From a virus: 64,000 nucleotides of DNA. The stretch is from positions 124,001 through 188,000 of the IMG/VR virus record IMGVR_UViG_3300025117_000028. One strand, 5' to 3'. Each line of letters begins with the position of its first letter. Within the stretch, counting starts at the first letter, position 1. A model generated the notes under the pieces. The model did no database searches. It saw only the letters and a program-made list of their open reading frames with translations, and was not told the origin of the DNA. Shown one piece after another: positions 8,529-17,068 of the stretch. The position numbers and the translations under genes were made by a program.

Positions 8529-8812
8529 TTGATCCCCTGGATATATTTTACTGTCGAGATCTCTTTACCTAGTGTTCTGCTCACCAGTCGAGCACGAATA
8601 GATAGCTCCTTCATAACCCCCTTTTTATAAGTAGGGTTCTTCAGGTAGCTATTTTTCAGTAATTGGTCAGAGCATAAATAAATGGGCCATCCACAACAAG
8701 GACCCTCACGGAGAGCTGTAGTATGACCTCGCGCTTCGTTATTTTTCAAACGAGAAGTAATCATACGCCCACGACTTTGAAACAATGAATTGCTTTCCTT
8801 CTTCTTCGTCAT
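8525..8812 (-). CDS. Basic unknown protein
   Basis: 95 residues started at the ATG at 8812, which has AGGAGGACT directly before it. Rich in Arg and Lys with a GPCCGWPIYLC stretch. Ends overlapping the next gene. No family recognised. Confidence 0.6.
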   Translation of the reverse strand: MTKKKESNSLFQSRGRMITSRLKNNEARGHTTALREGPCCGWPIYLCSDQLLKNSYLKNPTYKKGVMKELSIRARLVSRTLGKEISTVKYIQGIK

Positions 8813-8822
8813 AGTCCTCCTA

Positions 8823-9353
8823 TCATGTGAACAGTTCTTCTGGGGTCGTAGCCCCTTCAATCAGATTCAGCTCCATTTTGCCCGCATTGTGTTGCGGTCT
8901 TTCCGGAGCAAGAACCTTAATCTCTTTGAGTAATGGGAGTGAGTCAATTGGACAATCTGCAGCAAAGCTTGCGAGTGTGCGATACTTAGCCGTAGCGACC
9001 GATAGAATTGCATTAAGCAAATATGGGTCATTGATAACCCAAGTGGGTTCCCAATTTCCTTTGGTCGTGACAGTTGATCCGTCGCCTAAAGTACGACTGG
9101 TTTGAGACCTCCCGTTCTGATCTTGAGTAAAACGTGGTGTAGAATTAATAAAATAACTAGTTTGAACTACGTCGTTTTCATCCTTTTTGACATAAGATAC
9201 GAGTCGCGCATCATTTAAAGTGATAAGCGATTCATCTACATGAAGTTGAATGTCAAAGTGACAGATGTTATGACGAGGTTTAGCAAAATCAACTGGAGCA
9301 TTCCAAGTAGGATCCAACGTAAAGTTCTTGAGTGTTGCGATGTGCTTGTCCAT
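8823..9353 (-). CDS. Unknown protein, possibly abundant
   Basis: 176 residues, beta-rich in the middle, with balanced charge and higher GC than most neighbours. Strong ribosome binding site (AAGGAGACACACA) and a 15-bp palindrome in the leader at 9384-9398 suggest a separately controlled, well expressed gene. No domain recognised. Confidence 0.65.
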   Translation of the reverse strand: MDKHIATLKNFTLDPTWNAPVDFAKPRHNICHFDIQLHVDESLITLNDARLVSYVKKDENDVVQTSYFINSTPRFTQDQNGRSQTSRTLGDGSTVTTKGNWEPTWVINDPYLLNAILSVATAKYRTLASFAADCPIDSLPLLKEIKVLAPERPQHNAGKMELNLIEGATTPEELFT

Positions 9354-9383
9354 TGTGTGTCTCCTTGTTTTGTGTTTATCTAT

Positions 9384-9398
9384 AGTACATAATGTACT
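9384..9398. promoter_or_regulatory. 15-bp perfect palindrome, possible operator
   Basis: AGTACATAATGTACT (7-bp arms around one base) lies 31 bases before the start at 9353. Its place and symmetry suggest a binding site for a dimeric regulator such as one of the XRE-type proteins of this phage. No second copy was noticed. Confidence 0.45.
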
Positions 9399-9404
9399 GA
9401 TAGC

Positions 9405-9971
9405 TTAGTCGATTTGAATTTCTGTCACTGTATCGGCTGTTAATGATCCCTTTTTTACCAAACGCATTTTGTTAATTTCCGGATCATATTCGCACACAAC
9501 AATATAAAGACCTGGATCTTGAGAAGAGATCCCTAATTCAATAGGATCAATAAAAAAATTATTTTCGGTTTTGTTAAATGCTTCATGTTCCCAAACTTCT
9601 AAAAAGATGTCAGTTAAGTCTGCAACATCACATTCTCCAAATTCTATAGGATAAATACAATCAAATTCATTGTAAGCAACAGTATATGATAGAGAAGTTT
9701 TTGTCACTTGATATAAATTACAAGCTAGTTGTAACCAATTAAGCGAACAAGAAGGAAGAATTGACTTAGGAGAATCCATTCCTTCAATATAAAAAAAATT
9801 TCGTTGAAGAGTCATATTGAGAATTCTAATTTCAGGAATTGATGCGTTAAATAATGCCCATAGAATTAAAGCTTCAGTTTTTTCTGCTGTTCCTTCACTC
9901 TCTTCTAAATATGTTAATAGAGTTACATGGTCTTTACTAGAAGGATGATAGTTAACTAAAGATTCAAGCAT
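9405..9971 (-). CDS. Unknown acidic protein
   Basis: 188 residues, acidic, with a pattern of helices then strands (CDVADLTDIFLEVWEHEAF, DPGLYIVVCEYDPEINKMRL). GGAG before the start. A TTGACA-type promoter-like element lies about 55 bases upstream (10034-10039). Family not recognised. Confidence 0.6.
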   Translation of the reverse strand: MLESLVNYHPSSKDHVTLLTYLEESEGTAEKTEALILWALFNASIPEIRILNMTLQRNFFYIEGMDSPKSILPSCSLNWLQLACNLYQVTKTSLSYTVAYNEFDCIYPIEFGECDVADLTDIFLEVWEHEAFNKTENNFFIDPIELGISSQDPGLYIVVCEYDPEINKMRLVKKGSLTADTVTEIQID

Positions 9972-10100
9972 GGCAACTCCGTATCAATTTCAAACCCACA
10001 AAAACGTTTTGTTATATCCAAAAAATTTTTGTCAAAGAAAACAAGGATATTATCTCTTAAAATTTATATCTGAAAATATTCTTCTTATAGAATTTTGATT

Positions 10101-10490
10101 TTAAGACATATCTTTTATACAGCGTACAAGATTAAGACGATTTTTATCTTCAGGATGCATAGGATAATTACGAATAATAGTTACGGTCCACACCAAATCA
10201 TCATTATAATAGTATGGAATTGAAGACCAAAAACTCTCTTTTTTCATTATATTAGTAATTCTTTTAGGTCCAGTTTCGAATAAAGTAAATAATTCCAATC
10301 GGGTAGGTAATCTTCCTCCTTGCGCTTCAACCCAATTTTGAGCTTCATACCAAGTCATTTTTTCTTTAGAGACAGGACTCCATATTAATCCAGTTTGAGG
10401 ATCTTTTTGCCAAGTTGCTCTTTTGTATTCTTTTTCTAGATATAACAATTTTGGTTCTTTATAAAACATTATATGTTTATTTTGTTCCAT
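10101..10490 (-). CDS. C-type-lectin-like (DUF1566/Lcl) paralogue
   Basis: 129 residues. TWQKDPQTGLIWSPVSKEKMTW, EAQGGRLPTRLEL and LVRCIKDM are the family marks: a WxxD..TGL.W strand, a GGRLPTR turn, an FWSS strand and a final RC. The C-terminal third is AT-rich and does not show the variable-region pattern of the copies at 14.1, 19.6, 21.3, 22.1 and 28.4 kb. It directly follows the RNA ligase gene (stop/start adjacent). Confidence 0.7.
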   Translation of the reverse strand: MEQNKHIMFYKEPKLLYLEKEYKRATWQKDPQTGLIWSPVSKEKMTWYEAQNWVEAQGGRLPTRLELFTLFETGPKRITNIMKKESFWSSIPYYYNDDLVWTVTIIRNYPMHPEDKNRLNLVRCIKDMS

Positions 10491-11747
10491 TTAAGATACC
10501 TCTTCTGTATCTACATAGTCAGCTGATTCTTTAGCTCTTCCTTCTAATACATTAAACTCAAATGACTTATACTTAAGGATATTTCTTTCTTCGACTCTTA
10601 AGCATACTCCCTCTTTAATATGAAGAGGAGTTAATATCGAAGGTGTTTGGCAATGGGTTTCACAACGTTTTACCAAAGAATCAATAGAATTTTGTGTCAA
10701 AACAAAAGTTTCGAGTTCTGGTACTGGTTTAAGACCAAGTTCTTGGCAACGCTGTTTGACTTGAGGCCAATTTAATTCTATTTCTTTATCATCTGGAGTT
10801 ACCTGAACAATACGATAGATATATGCTTCGCATGTTTGATTAGGACAACCATAATGAAATGGCATTGCTTGTAAATGGACATAATCAGGGAATAAAGATT
10901 TATCTTTTGGTTTTATTGTAATAGGTCCTTGAATGGCCTTTCCGTTAGGCAAATAGCCTACGATTTCGTAATAAAGGATCTCTCCTTTTCTTAGCCCTGC
11001 TGTTTTAATTTTGTTATGCCAATCTTGGCGAAATTGATTAGATCCATAATATCCTGTTCCTTCTGGATTTAATATGGTTCTACGTGTTCCAGAAATATAT
11101 TCCCATTTGGAATAAGATAAGTCAAATTTCTCAAGAATTTTTGTCCCCCAAGAGGGTTTATTAATCTTGATATATCCGGTCCTTGCGCTGGTTCCGTGCA
11201 ATTTCTCGCTAATTACAATGACTTGTCCTTCTTTCAAAGAATGTAAATTCTTTTGAAGGTGAGTTGTTTCGAAATGTTCTTTTAACATTTCGTAAGAAAA
11301 CTTTTTCTTGTTTTTCTTTTTGTTGGTTGGGCCACTCATTCTTTGCAGAGTGGCAGGAGTATAATACTTTTGACAAATCAATTTACCGTTGACAGTATCA
11401 ATTAAATCTCCTTCATCAAAATCTGTTTTTCCTGTCCAAAATAAAGATTCTATTTTAGTCCAATAGCCATTACTTTTTTCGCCTCGTAGGGTTAGGGCTC
11501 TGACTCTTCTATTGTCCTCGAAAAATCCTCCCATCGGTTCACCTGTGGTAGGATCTTTGCGGTATAATTTATTAATAAGACACATTTCATGCGAAAGTTG
11601 TCCATCAGGACCAAAGTAAACACCTAAATCTCCTTCTTTTGCATTAGCAAAAATAATAGTTTCGCCACAAACTGTAGCTAATTGTAATTTATCAGCGTTT
11701 GGGTGAGGTCTTACATTTCTTAAGGCTACAACTATTGCCGAATACAT
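10491..11747 (-). CDS. RNA ligase, Rnl5/DraRnl-like with N-terminal OB domain
   Basis: 418 residues. EKLHGTS (Lys about residue 181) is nucleotidyltransferase motif I, the lysine that takes AMP; LYYEIVGY is motif IIIa-like and EAYIYRIVQV motif IV-like. The N-terminal 100 residues start with LRNVRPHPNADKLQLATV, an OB/tRNA-binding type fold found in the Deinococcus and Naegleria ligases that seal 3'-OH/5'-PO4 nicks. It would repair cleaved tRNA or other RNA, together with the kinase at 17.1 kb. The start at 11747 has AAAGGAGA; the frame extends 21 codons upstream without support. Confidence 0.8.
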   Translation of the reverse strand: MYSAIVVALRNVRPHPNADKLQLATVCGETIIFANAKEGDLGVYFGPDGQLSHEMCLINKLYRKDPTTGEPMGGFFEDNRRVRALTLRGEKSNGYWTKIESLFWTGKTDFDEGDLIDTVNGKLICQKYYTPATLQRMSGPTNKKKNKKKFSYEMLKEHFETTHLQKNLHSLKEGQVIVISEKLHGTSARTGYIKINKPSWGTKILEKFDLSYSKWEYISGTRRTILNPEGTGYYGSNQFRQDWHNKIKTAGLRKGEILYYEIVGYLPNGKAIQGPITIKPKDKSLFPDYVHLQAMPFHYGCPNQTCEAYIYRIVQVTPDDKEIELNWPQVKQRCQELGLKPVPELETFVLTQNSIDSLVKRCETHCQTPSILTPLHIKEGVCLRVEERNILKYKSFEFNVLEGRAKESADYVDTEEVS

Positions 11748-11758
11748 AATTTTCTCCT

Positions 11759-12010
11759 TTACAGTATTTCTTTTTGTAGTTTTTGAAGTTGATAATAAAA
11801 GTATTGCCATCTAGAAATATTTTTACCACTTAGTAAATATACCCCCCACTCATATACGGCATTTACTGTATATATTTCATTGGCTTTTAAATCACTTTTG
11901 CCATAATGTTTTTCACGGTTAGAAGAACATGAATAAACAGTACTATCTGTTAGTAATACCTTATCTCCTTTTTGGAATAATTTCCGATGATCAATTGTTG
12001 GACTGTTCAT
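11759..12010 (-). CDS. SH3-like small protein (family of four)
   Basis: 83 residues. FQKGDKVLLTDSTVYS, then ANEIYTVNAVY and W-x-Y near the end, match the genes at 26046, 27502 and 27745, which share 'GD-x-V-x-L-T-D/N-x-x-x-Y', a YTV strand and a final W/Y-H-x-SQF segment. Probably a small beta-barrel that binds RNA or protein. It overlaps the downstream lectin-like gene by four bases. Confidence 0.65.
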   Translation of the reverse strand: MNSPTIDHRKLFQKGDKVLLTDSTVYSCSSNREKHYGKSDLKANEIYTVNAVYEWGVYLLSGKNISRWQYFYYQLQKLQKEIL

Positions 12011-12360
12011 AGCATCTCCAGTGTAATACCCAACTCTTTTAACATAGATAAGTCAAAAGCTTTTATATACCGTACTGGATAAACAAAACTTTTTACACGA
12101 CTTTGTATTGAATATTCACTAGAACATATACGATACATATAATCTTCACGAAAAAGATCACGCGATGAGGACCAATAATAACATTCTGTAAATCCAGGAA
12201 CTTTATCTATAAATGCTTGTCTTAACTCAAAAATTGTTGGTAACCTCCAGCCATTTTCTTCTGAGTCTTTGGCTTGATTCCAAGTCATTAGTCCTTGGGT
12301 TGGTCCCCAAACCCATCTGTTATTGAAGTCAATTGTAAAACCATTGATTTCTTTAAACAT
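12007..12360 (-). CDS. Divergent C-type-lectin-like (DUF1566/Lcl) paralogue
   Basis: 117 residues. RWVWGPTQGLMTWNQA, GWRLPTIFEL and YYWSSS identify the fold; the final RC is replaced by YPVRYIKAF plus a 15-residue extension. No variable-region pattern. It precedes the SH3-like gene and follows the XRE-type regulator. Confidence 0.65.
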   Translation of the reverse strand: MFKEINGFTIDFNNRWVWGPTQGLMTWNQAKDSEENGWRLPTIFELRQAFIDKVPGFTECYYWSSSRDLFREDYMYRICSSEYSIQSRVKSFVYPVRYIKAFDLSMLKELGITLEML

Positions 12361-12369
12361 ATTAGATCT

Positions 12370-12612
12370 CTAAAATTTATTTTTTCTGTATTTTTCTGCT
12401 AAACGTACTAATACTTTCTTTTTTACAGAAAGCAATTGACTAAGAGGCTCATAATATCCTTGTTCAAAAGGGAAAGGGCTTACTTTCCCCGATTCTATTT
12501 GTTGATAATATGCAGGAGAAATATCTAAATTTTTTGCAATAAAACTTTGTGTCAAATGTTGTTCTTTGCGAAGAACTCGTATAAAAGTTCCAAAATGTAT
12601 TGGTCTTTTCAT
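12370..12612 (-). CDS. XRE-family helix-turn-helix regulator
   Basis: 80 residues. FGTFIRVLRKEQHLTQSFIA, then LDISPAYYQQIESGKVSP, is a canonical Cro/CI-type HTH (helices 1-4 in residues 5-60). ATG at 12612 is preferred; a TTG at 12624 is in frame. A small repressor of phage genes is likely; the operator is unknown. Confidence 0.8.
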   Translation of the reverse strand: MKRPIHFGTFIRVLRKEQHLTQSFIAKNLDISPAYYQQIESGKVSPFPFEQGYYEPLSQLLSVKKKVLVRLAEKYRKNKF

Positions 12613-12630
12613 TTTATTTTCCAAGATTAT

Positions 12631-13008
12631 TTAACGTACACAACGCGCATAGTGATAAAAATCTTTAAGATCGAAGTTGGAGAAACCTCTATTAAAATCA
12701 ATAAGGTAAACACCACTGGGAAGAACATTACAAGATGTTGTTGTCCAAAACTTTTTATTTCTCATTGATTCGATGATTTCTTTAGGTCCATCATCAAATA
12801 GACTAGTAAGTTCTGATCTTGTAGGAAGTTTTCCCCCTTGTTTTTTTGCCCAATCCATGGCTTCGTCCCAAGTCATTGATTTTTCTGCAATTGGTCCCCA
12901 CTCTAATCCGGTCGCAGGATCTTTAATCCAAGTTGTTTCTTTAACAGGTTGATTATGTTCGCATTCTTGACATAGTTCCTGTAGTTTTTCAAGTATTTTA
13001 CAAGTCAT
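12631..13008 (-). CDS. C-type-lectin-like paralogue, MTCKILEKL subgroup
   Basis: 125 residues. It starts with MTCKILEKLQELCQECEHNQ, a Cys-bearing helix shared almost unchanged with the copies at 14132, 16073, 17546 and 28424, then DPATGLEWGPIAEKSMTW, GGKLPTRSEL and a final HYARCVR. The variable third is AT-rich and does not follow the NNC pattern. Start has AGGAG at the right distance. Confidence 0.75.
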   Translation of the reverse strand: MTCKILEKLQELCQECEHNQPVKETTWIKDPATGLEWGPIAEKSMTWDEAMDWAKKQGGKLPTRSELTSLFDDGPKEIIESMRNKKFWTTTSCNVLPSGVYLIDFNRGFSNFDLKDFYHYARCVR

Positions 13009-13019
13009 GATTTCTCCTA

Positions 13020-13424
13020 TTAAAGTCGCACACAACGCGCAAAACTTCTATTTGTATAATCCCAATAAATTTTACCTTTACTAAAAAATACATACTCTGA
13101 AAGACCTTTTGTATTAGGATGAGGCAATGATGTCCAAAGATATTTATTTTTCATTCCACTCTTAATTTCTTCTGGACCATTTTCAAACAAATCAATGAGT
13201 TCTACTCTTGTTGGGAGTCTTCCTCCTTGTTCCTCAACCCAATCTTTGGCTTTTTTCCAAGTCGTTCTTTTTTTTAAAATTAGTCCCCATTCTAATCCAG
13301 TTCGAGGATCTTTATACCATTCTTTCATTACAATAATTGGTATTTCTAGATCAACTTCCTGGTCATATCTTTTGCATAGTTTTTCGCATAGTTCTTGGAA
13401 TTCTTGAAGTATTTTGCCTATCAT
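13020..13424 (-). CDS. C-type-lectin-like (DUF1566/Lcl) paralogue
   Basis: 134 residues. The N-terminal helix is longer and less like the MTCKILEKL group; the core has DPRTGLEWGLILKKRTTW, GGRLPTRVEL and SFARCVRL at the end. The third with the exposed loops (PHPNTKGLSEYVFF) is AT-rich. It overlaps the deaminase gene by four bases. Confidence 0.75.
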   Translation of the reverse strand: MIGKILQEFQELCEKLCKRYDQEVDLEIPIIVMKEWYKDPRTGLEWGLILKKRTTWKKAKDWVEEQGGRLPTRVELIDLFENGPEEIKSGMKNKYLWTSLPHPNTKGLSEYVFFSKGKIYWDYTNRSFARCVRL

Positions 13425-13810
13425 AGGTCCTCTATTATGAAAGTTTGTTCATTCGTTGAATACTGTAATTTTTGAACTCCGTTTTTTCTTAGAGCTAGCA
13501 TGCAAATTTCACAAGGCCTAGCAAGTCCTAGCAAACCAGAACTTCGTAATCTATATACAGTAGCCATATAAGGTATTTCTGAACACCTAGATAGGGCATG
13601 AGTTTCAGCATGTAAAGTAGATCTTAATGGATGTCCTGCTTGAATAGCATATTGAGAATGGAAAGGATGAGTCTTGGTCATAGAATTATAACCAATTGAA
13701 AGAATTTTTCCGGTTTTATCCGTAAGAATACAAACTAAATTATAATGTTGATTAGAAATATGAGGTTTAAGGTTAAGAAAGGTCTTCAGATTGTTCTTGT
13801 ATTTCTTCAT
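13421..13810 (-). CDS. Cytidine/deoxycytidylate deaminase-family protein
   Basis: 129 residues. LHAETHAL (HAE: zinc ligand and catalytic Glu) and PCEICMLAL (PCxxC: two zinc ligands) are the two halves of the deaminase zinc site. The short length and the LRSTLHAE context resemble phage dCMP- or tRNA-type deaminases; the substrate cannot be told. ATG at 13810 chosen; a TTG two codons upstream is in frame. Confidence 0.8.
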   Translation of the reverse strand: MKKYKNNLKTFLNLKPHISNQHYNLVCILTDKTGKILSIGYNSMTKTHPFHSQYAIQAGHPLRSTLHAETHALSRCSEIPYMATVYRLRSSGLLGLARPCEICMLALRKNGVQKLQYSTNEQTFIIEDL

Positions 13811-14081
13811 TTTCAAGACATCCTATTCCTTCAAGATATTCTACTAATGTATCATAGGACATATCAATGACATATTTTCCAGGACATACACAGTTATCTG
13901 CTCCTAGTCTTTTTGATAACCAGACTTGTTGAGCTGATGTGAGTTCATTCGAAAATTCTTCATCCCATCGATTTTTGTCAACAAAGAAAACGGTTAAGGA
14001 ATGATCTTCGTCAAAGAAGAGTTCATTTCCTTCTAAAATAGAATAATAAAAACTATATCCTGAAATTTTTTCTTTTATCAT
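13773..14081 (-). CDS. 'FYY' family protein, copy 1 of 3
   Basis: 102 residues. It shares with the genes at 14531 and 19963 a start of about YSFYYSILE/YSDFYYCLD/GSDFYYVFLD, a middle strand with a charged pair, and a final helix (YDTLVEYLEGIG) before an acidic tail. Family not known to me; about 100-residue immunity- or regulator-like proteins. Overlaps the deaminase start. Confidence 0.6.
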   Translation of the reverse strand: MIKEKISGYSFYYSILEGNELFFDEDHSLTVFFVDKNRWDEEFSNELTSAQQVWLSKRLGADNCVCPGKYVIDMSYDTLVEYLEGIGCLENEEIQEQSEDLS

Positions 14082-14131
14082 TCAACTAGCTCCTTTAAAA
14101 TATATGAATAAGTTTCAAATTTTCAAAAAGA

Positions 14132-14257
14132 CTAAGGCCGCACACAACGCGCGTAGAGGTGGTAAAGTTGATAGTCGTAGAGAACGAGACCGTCGTAAAA
14201 ACTCACGTAAAACGCGTCGTTCGGTCTGAGAACACATGAAGTCACAGACGACCAGAA
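14132..14257 (-). repeat. DGR-like variable region and 3' end, copy 1
   Basis: Codons from FWSS to the stop. Framed by TTCTGGTCG at the 5' side and GCGCGTTGTGTGCGGCC at the 3' side, then TTTTTGAAAATTTGAAA (14105-14121). It departs more from the other copies in its fixed positions, so it may use a different template. Confidence 0.6.
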
Positions 14258-14515
14258 TGTTTTATCTTTCATTGGTTTTTTGATTTCTTCTGATCCGTTT
14301 TTAAATAAATCAAAAAGTTCTATTTGAGTTGGGAGTCGTCCTCCTTGTTTTTTAGCCCAAGCCATAGATTTTTGCCAAGTCATTCGTTCTTTTGCAATTG
14401 GTCCCCACTTTAGTCCAGTCGCAGGATCTTTGATCCAGACTGTTTCTTCAACAGGTTGATTATGTTCACATTCTTGACACAGTTCTTGTAATTTTTCAAG
14501 TATTTTGCAAGTCAT
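14132..14515 (-). CDS. C-type-lectin-like paralogue with variable region, MTCKILEKL subgroup
   Basis: 127 residues. The N-terminal 90 residues are AT-rich and near identical to the 12631 copy; the C-terminal third turns GC-rich, with many TAC, GAC, CTC and CAC codons between an FWSS strand and YARCVRP. This is the layout of a diversity-generating retroelement target whose exposed loops are diversified. The gene is followed by the TTTTTGAAAATTTGAAA flank that also follows the other variable copies. Confidence 0.8.
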   Translation of the reverse strand: MTCKILEKLQELCQECEHNQPVEETVWIKDPATGLKWGPIAKERMTWQKSMAWAKKQGGRLPTQIELFDLFKNGSEEIKKPMKDKTFWSSVTSCVLRPNDAFYVSFYDGLVLYDYQLYHLYARCVRP

Positions 14516-14530
14516 GATTTTTTCCTGTTG

Positions 14531-14812
14531 TTATAGAGGTAATTCTTCTTTAATACTATTATTCTCTTTAAATCCTAAATCATTAAGAGTTTTACGGATT
14601 TGATCTGCTGACCCATCCATCCAATAGGTATTACCAGTAAGGATGGTTTCATCGAAAATATTTTCGAGTAAGAAGATTTCATCTTCATCAAGATCATCAA
14701 GTAAATCAAAAGATAGATCGAATGTATCTTTTCTAACAATGGTGACTGTATACCCTTGTCTATTCTCTGCCTCAAAATTGTCTAAGCAATAATAGAAATC
14801 TGAATATTTCAT
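14531..14812 (-). CDS. 'FYY' family protein, copy 2 of 3
   Basis: 93 residues with AGAGGAACT before the ATG at 14812 (the open frame is longer but overlaps a membrane-protein gene). SDFYYCLD at the start, an acidic loop DDLDEDEIF, and IRKTLNDLGF followed by a polar tail match copies at 13773 and 19963. Confidence 0.65.
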   Translation of the reverse strand: MKYSDFYYCLDNFEAENRQGYTVTIVRKDTFDLSFDLLDDLDEDEIFLLENIFDETILTGNTYWMDGSADQIRKTLNDLGFKENNSIKEELPL

Positions 14813-14900
14813 AGTTCCTCTCTTAAGAGATTGATTTTCGTTATTGTTTAATTTATTTTTTTCATTTTTCAATAGATATAAAATATGTTCTTGAGAAACT

Positions 14901-15191
14901 TTAATGTTTACGAAGATTTTTGACAAGAAATTTAATCCACTTATGCACAATGAAAGGAAAGCACATAGGCCACAATAAAGATAATAGTAACAAAACACAC
15001 GAAAGTTCTTCATATGGTTCTGTTCCTTTTAGTTCGTATAAAAAATATAAATGGCCAAATCTATATATAACAATTCCTATAAAGATTGTTAACAACCATA
15101 AATACAATGGAATTTCTGGAGCATTAAACATTAATATAAATGCCATGCCCACAAACCAAATAACATTGATTAATTTATATAGAATATTCAT
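14901..15191 (-). CDS. Small membrane protein, two to three segments
   Basis: 96 residues with hydrophobic helices at about 5-25, 29-47 and 62-80 and a basic C-terminus. Overlaps the preceding gene by four bases. About 90 bases after its stop hold no gene before the next start. Function unknown. Confidence 0.6.
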   Translation of the reverse strand: MNILYKLINVIWFVGMAFILMFNAPEIPLYLWLLTIFIGIVIYRFGHLYFLYELKGTEPYEELSCVLLLLSLLWPMCFPFIVHKWIKFLVKNLRKH

Positions 15192-15457
15192 TCGGCTATT
15201 CTTAATAAAATTAGATACCCAATTAAATCTAATAGAGTATCTTCATTGTCTTCGGTTTGATTTAATATTCGACTTAGTTTATCATCGATTCTGACCTTTA
15301 ATTGTTCTATTTTGTCGGCTTTTGAAAATATACGAACAGGATCAAAGGCAGCGTTTCCATATTTCTTATTTTTCTCAATTAGTAACTCAAGAACTCTTTC
15401 TAACACAAGTTTAACTTTTTCTATAGTTTCATTGTGTTCGTCTCTGAAAATTGCCAT
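15188..15457 (-). CDS. DUF1599-like (MazG-fold) protein
   Basis: 89 residues. KNKKYGNAAFDPVRIF, RIDDKLSRI and EDTLLDLIGYLILL match the DUF1599 family of phages, an all-alpha fold related to MazG-type nucleotide hydrolases and linked to nucleotide modification. It shares one base with the next upstream gene. Confidence 0.65.
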   Translation of the reverse strand: MAIFRDEHNETIEKVKLVLERVLELLIEKNKKYGNAAFDPVRIFSKADKIEQLKVRIDDKLSRILNQTEDNEDTLLDLIGYLILLRIAE

Positions 15458-15726
15458 TAGTAGATAACCTCATCTAGGTTAATTTCTTTTGGAGTCTCTA
15501 CATATTGAGTTTTACGGAGTGGGTTTCCTACGGATTTTGTTGTAATATTTGCGGCACATTGTTTACAAAACAAGCCCTCTTTATTTACTTCGTGTCCTTT
15601 AGTAACCTTAAGAGTTTCGTATGTCTCTTTATCTTTTACTGTATACTCTACAAGACGAATTTCTGTAATAAGTTTTTCGGGTGTATCATGAATAACATGA
15701 TTACATTTTTCACAACGGAAACACAT
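15457..15726 (-). CDS. Zinc-ribbon-like protein
   Basis: 89 residues. MCFRCEKC at the N-terminus and FCKQCAAN in the middle supply two Cys pairs; His residues lie between (HEVNKEG). One-base overlap with the DUF1599-like gene, so co-translated with it. Role unknown. Confidence 0.6.
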   Translation of the reverse strand: MCFRCEKCNHVIHDTPEKLITEIRLVEYTVKDKETYETLKVTKGHEVNKEGLFCKQCAANITTKSVGNPLRKTQYVETPKEINLDEVIY

Positions 15727-15744
15727 ACTTTTTCCCTCCCAGGA

Positions 15745-16071
15745 TTAGTATTTTACGCAGATTACATTACCAATTCCACTTTTAATAATATTATTAACGT
15801 TTTCGTATAATAATCCTATTTGATTAGTTCCTAATATTTCAGGTTCATTAGGAAGTGACCAAAAATATTTACCTTTCATACGGAGTTGAATTTCTTTCGG
15901 TCCAAATTGAAATAAGTTAAAGAGTTCTATCTGTTTAGGGAGTCGTCCTCCTTGCTTTTCAGCCCAATCCATGGCCTCTTTCCATTTCATTAATTTGTCT
16001 GCGATTGGTCCCCATTTTATTCCAGTTTTATAATCTTCATCCCATCCCCGATAATCATTTTCTTGAATCAT
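15745..16071 (-). CDS. C-type-lectin-like paralogue, short N-terminus
   Basis: 108 residues started at 16071 (GGAG upstream). YKTGIKWGPIADKLMKW, GGRLPKQIEL and a final VICVKY keep the fold, but the terminal RC is changed to VC. It lacks the Cys-bearing N-terminal helix and has no NNC pattern; it looks like a decayed or repurposed copy. Confidence 0.65.
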   Translation of the reverse strand: MIQENDYRGWDEDYKTGIKWGPIADKLMKWKEAMDWAEKQGGRLPKQIELFNLFQFGPKEIQLRMKGKYFWSLPNEPEILGTNQIGLLYENVNNIIKSGIGNVICVKY

Positions 16072-16072
16072 T

Positions 16073-16453
16073 TTAATCTCCACATATGCAACGTACACGA
16101 TAAAGGTTATCTTTGTTATCATAGTATAAATGATTAAGATAAAAATTTGCAGCCCAAACACTATCGCTATCACCTACATGAGATGATGACCAATAACGAT
16201 TATCTCCCATTCGTTTTTGAGTCTCTTCAGTTTGGTTATTGATTAGTTCAAGGAGTTCTACCCTTGTTGGAAGTCTTCCTTTTTGTTTTTCACACCATTT
16301 TACAGCTTCATCCCAAGTCATTTCTTTCTTAGAAATTGGTCCCCATTTTAACGTAGAAATGGGTATCTTGATTTGGTTTACTTCTTTAACAGGTTGTTTA
16401 TATTCACATTCTTGACATAATCCTTGTAGTGTTTCAAGTATTTTGCAAGTCAT
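16073..16453 (-). CDS. C-type-lectin-like paralogue, MTCKILEKL subgroup
   Basis: 126 residues. MTCKILETLQGLCQECEYKQ at the start, STLKWGPISKKEMTW, RLPTRVEL, YWSSS and RVRCICGD at the end. The variable third contains several Asn and Asp codons but mostly AAT/GAT, unlike the GC-rich copies. AAGGGA ribosome binding site. Confidence 0.7.
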   Translation of the reverse strand: MTCKILETLQGLCQECEYKQPVKEVNQIKIPISTLKWGPISKKEMTWDEAVKWCEKQKGRLPTRVELLELINNQTEETQKRMGDNRYWSSSHVGDSDSVWAANFYLNHLYYDNKDNLYRVRCICGD

Positions 16454-16543
16454 AAAGTTCCCTTTATTGGAAATAGTTAATAATGTAATAAGAAGTAATA
16501 AAAATAATTATTGATATATAAAAACATAAGTAAATAGTTCCTA

Positions 16544-16687
16544 TCATATATACTTGAATAGTTCCATGAAAGCACGAATTAAAATTATAGTTGGAATAAT
16601 TAATAATAGGTAAGGAATTGTATATATGATTATTAATATTATTATTGAAAGGACTATTAACCCTAATAAACCTATATGTATTTTCAT
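16544..16687 (-). CDS. Tiny membrane protein
   Basis: 47 residues, almost entirely Ile, Leu and Tyr with one central Pro, likely two short membrane helices. No clear ribosome binding site, so expression is doubtful. It fills an otherwise empty 240-base gap. Confidence 0.4.
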   Translation of the reverse strand: MKIHIGLLGLIVLSIIILIIIYTIPYLLLIIPTIILIRAFMELFKYI

Positions 16688-16696
16688 TGTTTTTTA

Positions 16697-17068
16697 TTAA
16701 ATTGTTTTATGGAAATCATATTCTAAAGGAATAGTTTCCCAATTTAAGACTTTTTTATAATAGCTATTAAAGTCTTTACAAGGGTCTTTTGCATTATCAT
16801 CAAAGTAAGAATTAATAGCATAAAGTAAACTAGGATATTTATTATAAAGATGTTGATAAGTTTTTGTTAGTGTCATCCCTTTCTCAACTAATTCTTGAGC
16901 TTTTTGCGCTCTTCCAAGCGCTATTTTTGTTCCTAATTTCTTTGAAAATTGATCTGGTTTTGTGTTTTTATTACCCGAATGAGATGCGGCCCATCCAATA
17001 ATTCCATTATTTAAAATGACACAAGTTAAGTAGTTTTTATAATAAAATACTTTATATGGTGTATTCAT
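16697..17068 (-). CDS. Unknown protein
   Basis: 123 residues from the ATG at 17068 (AGGAGAAGCAAT). Begins with short beta strands then helices (GRAQKAQELVEKGMT). Overlaps the kinase gene by four bases. No family recognised. Confidence 0.6.
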   Translation of the reverse strand: MNTPYKVFYYKNYLTCVILNNGIIGWAASHSGNKNTKPDQFSKKLGTKIALGRAQKAQELVEKGMTLTKTYQHLYNKYPSLLYAINSYFDDNAKDPCKDFNSYYKKVLNWETIPLEYDFHKTI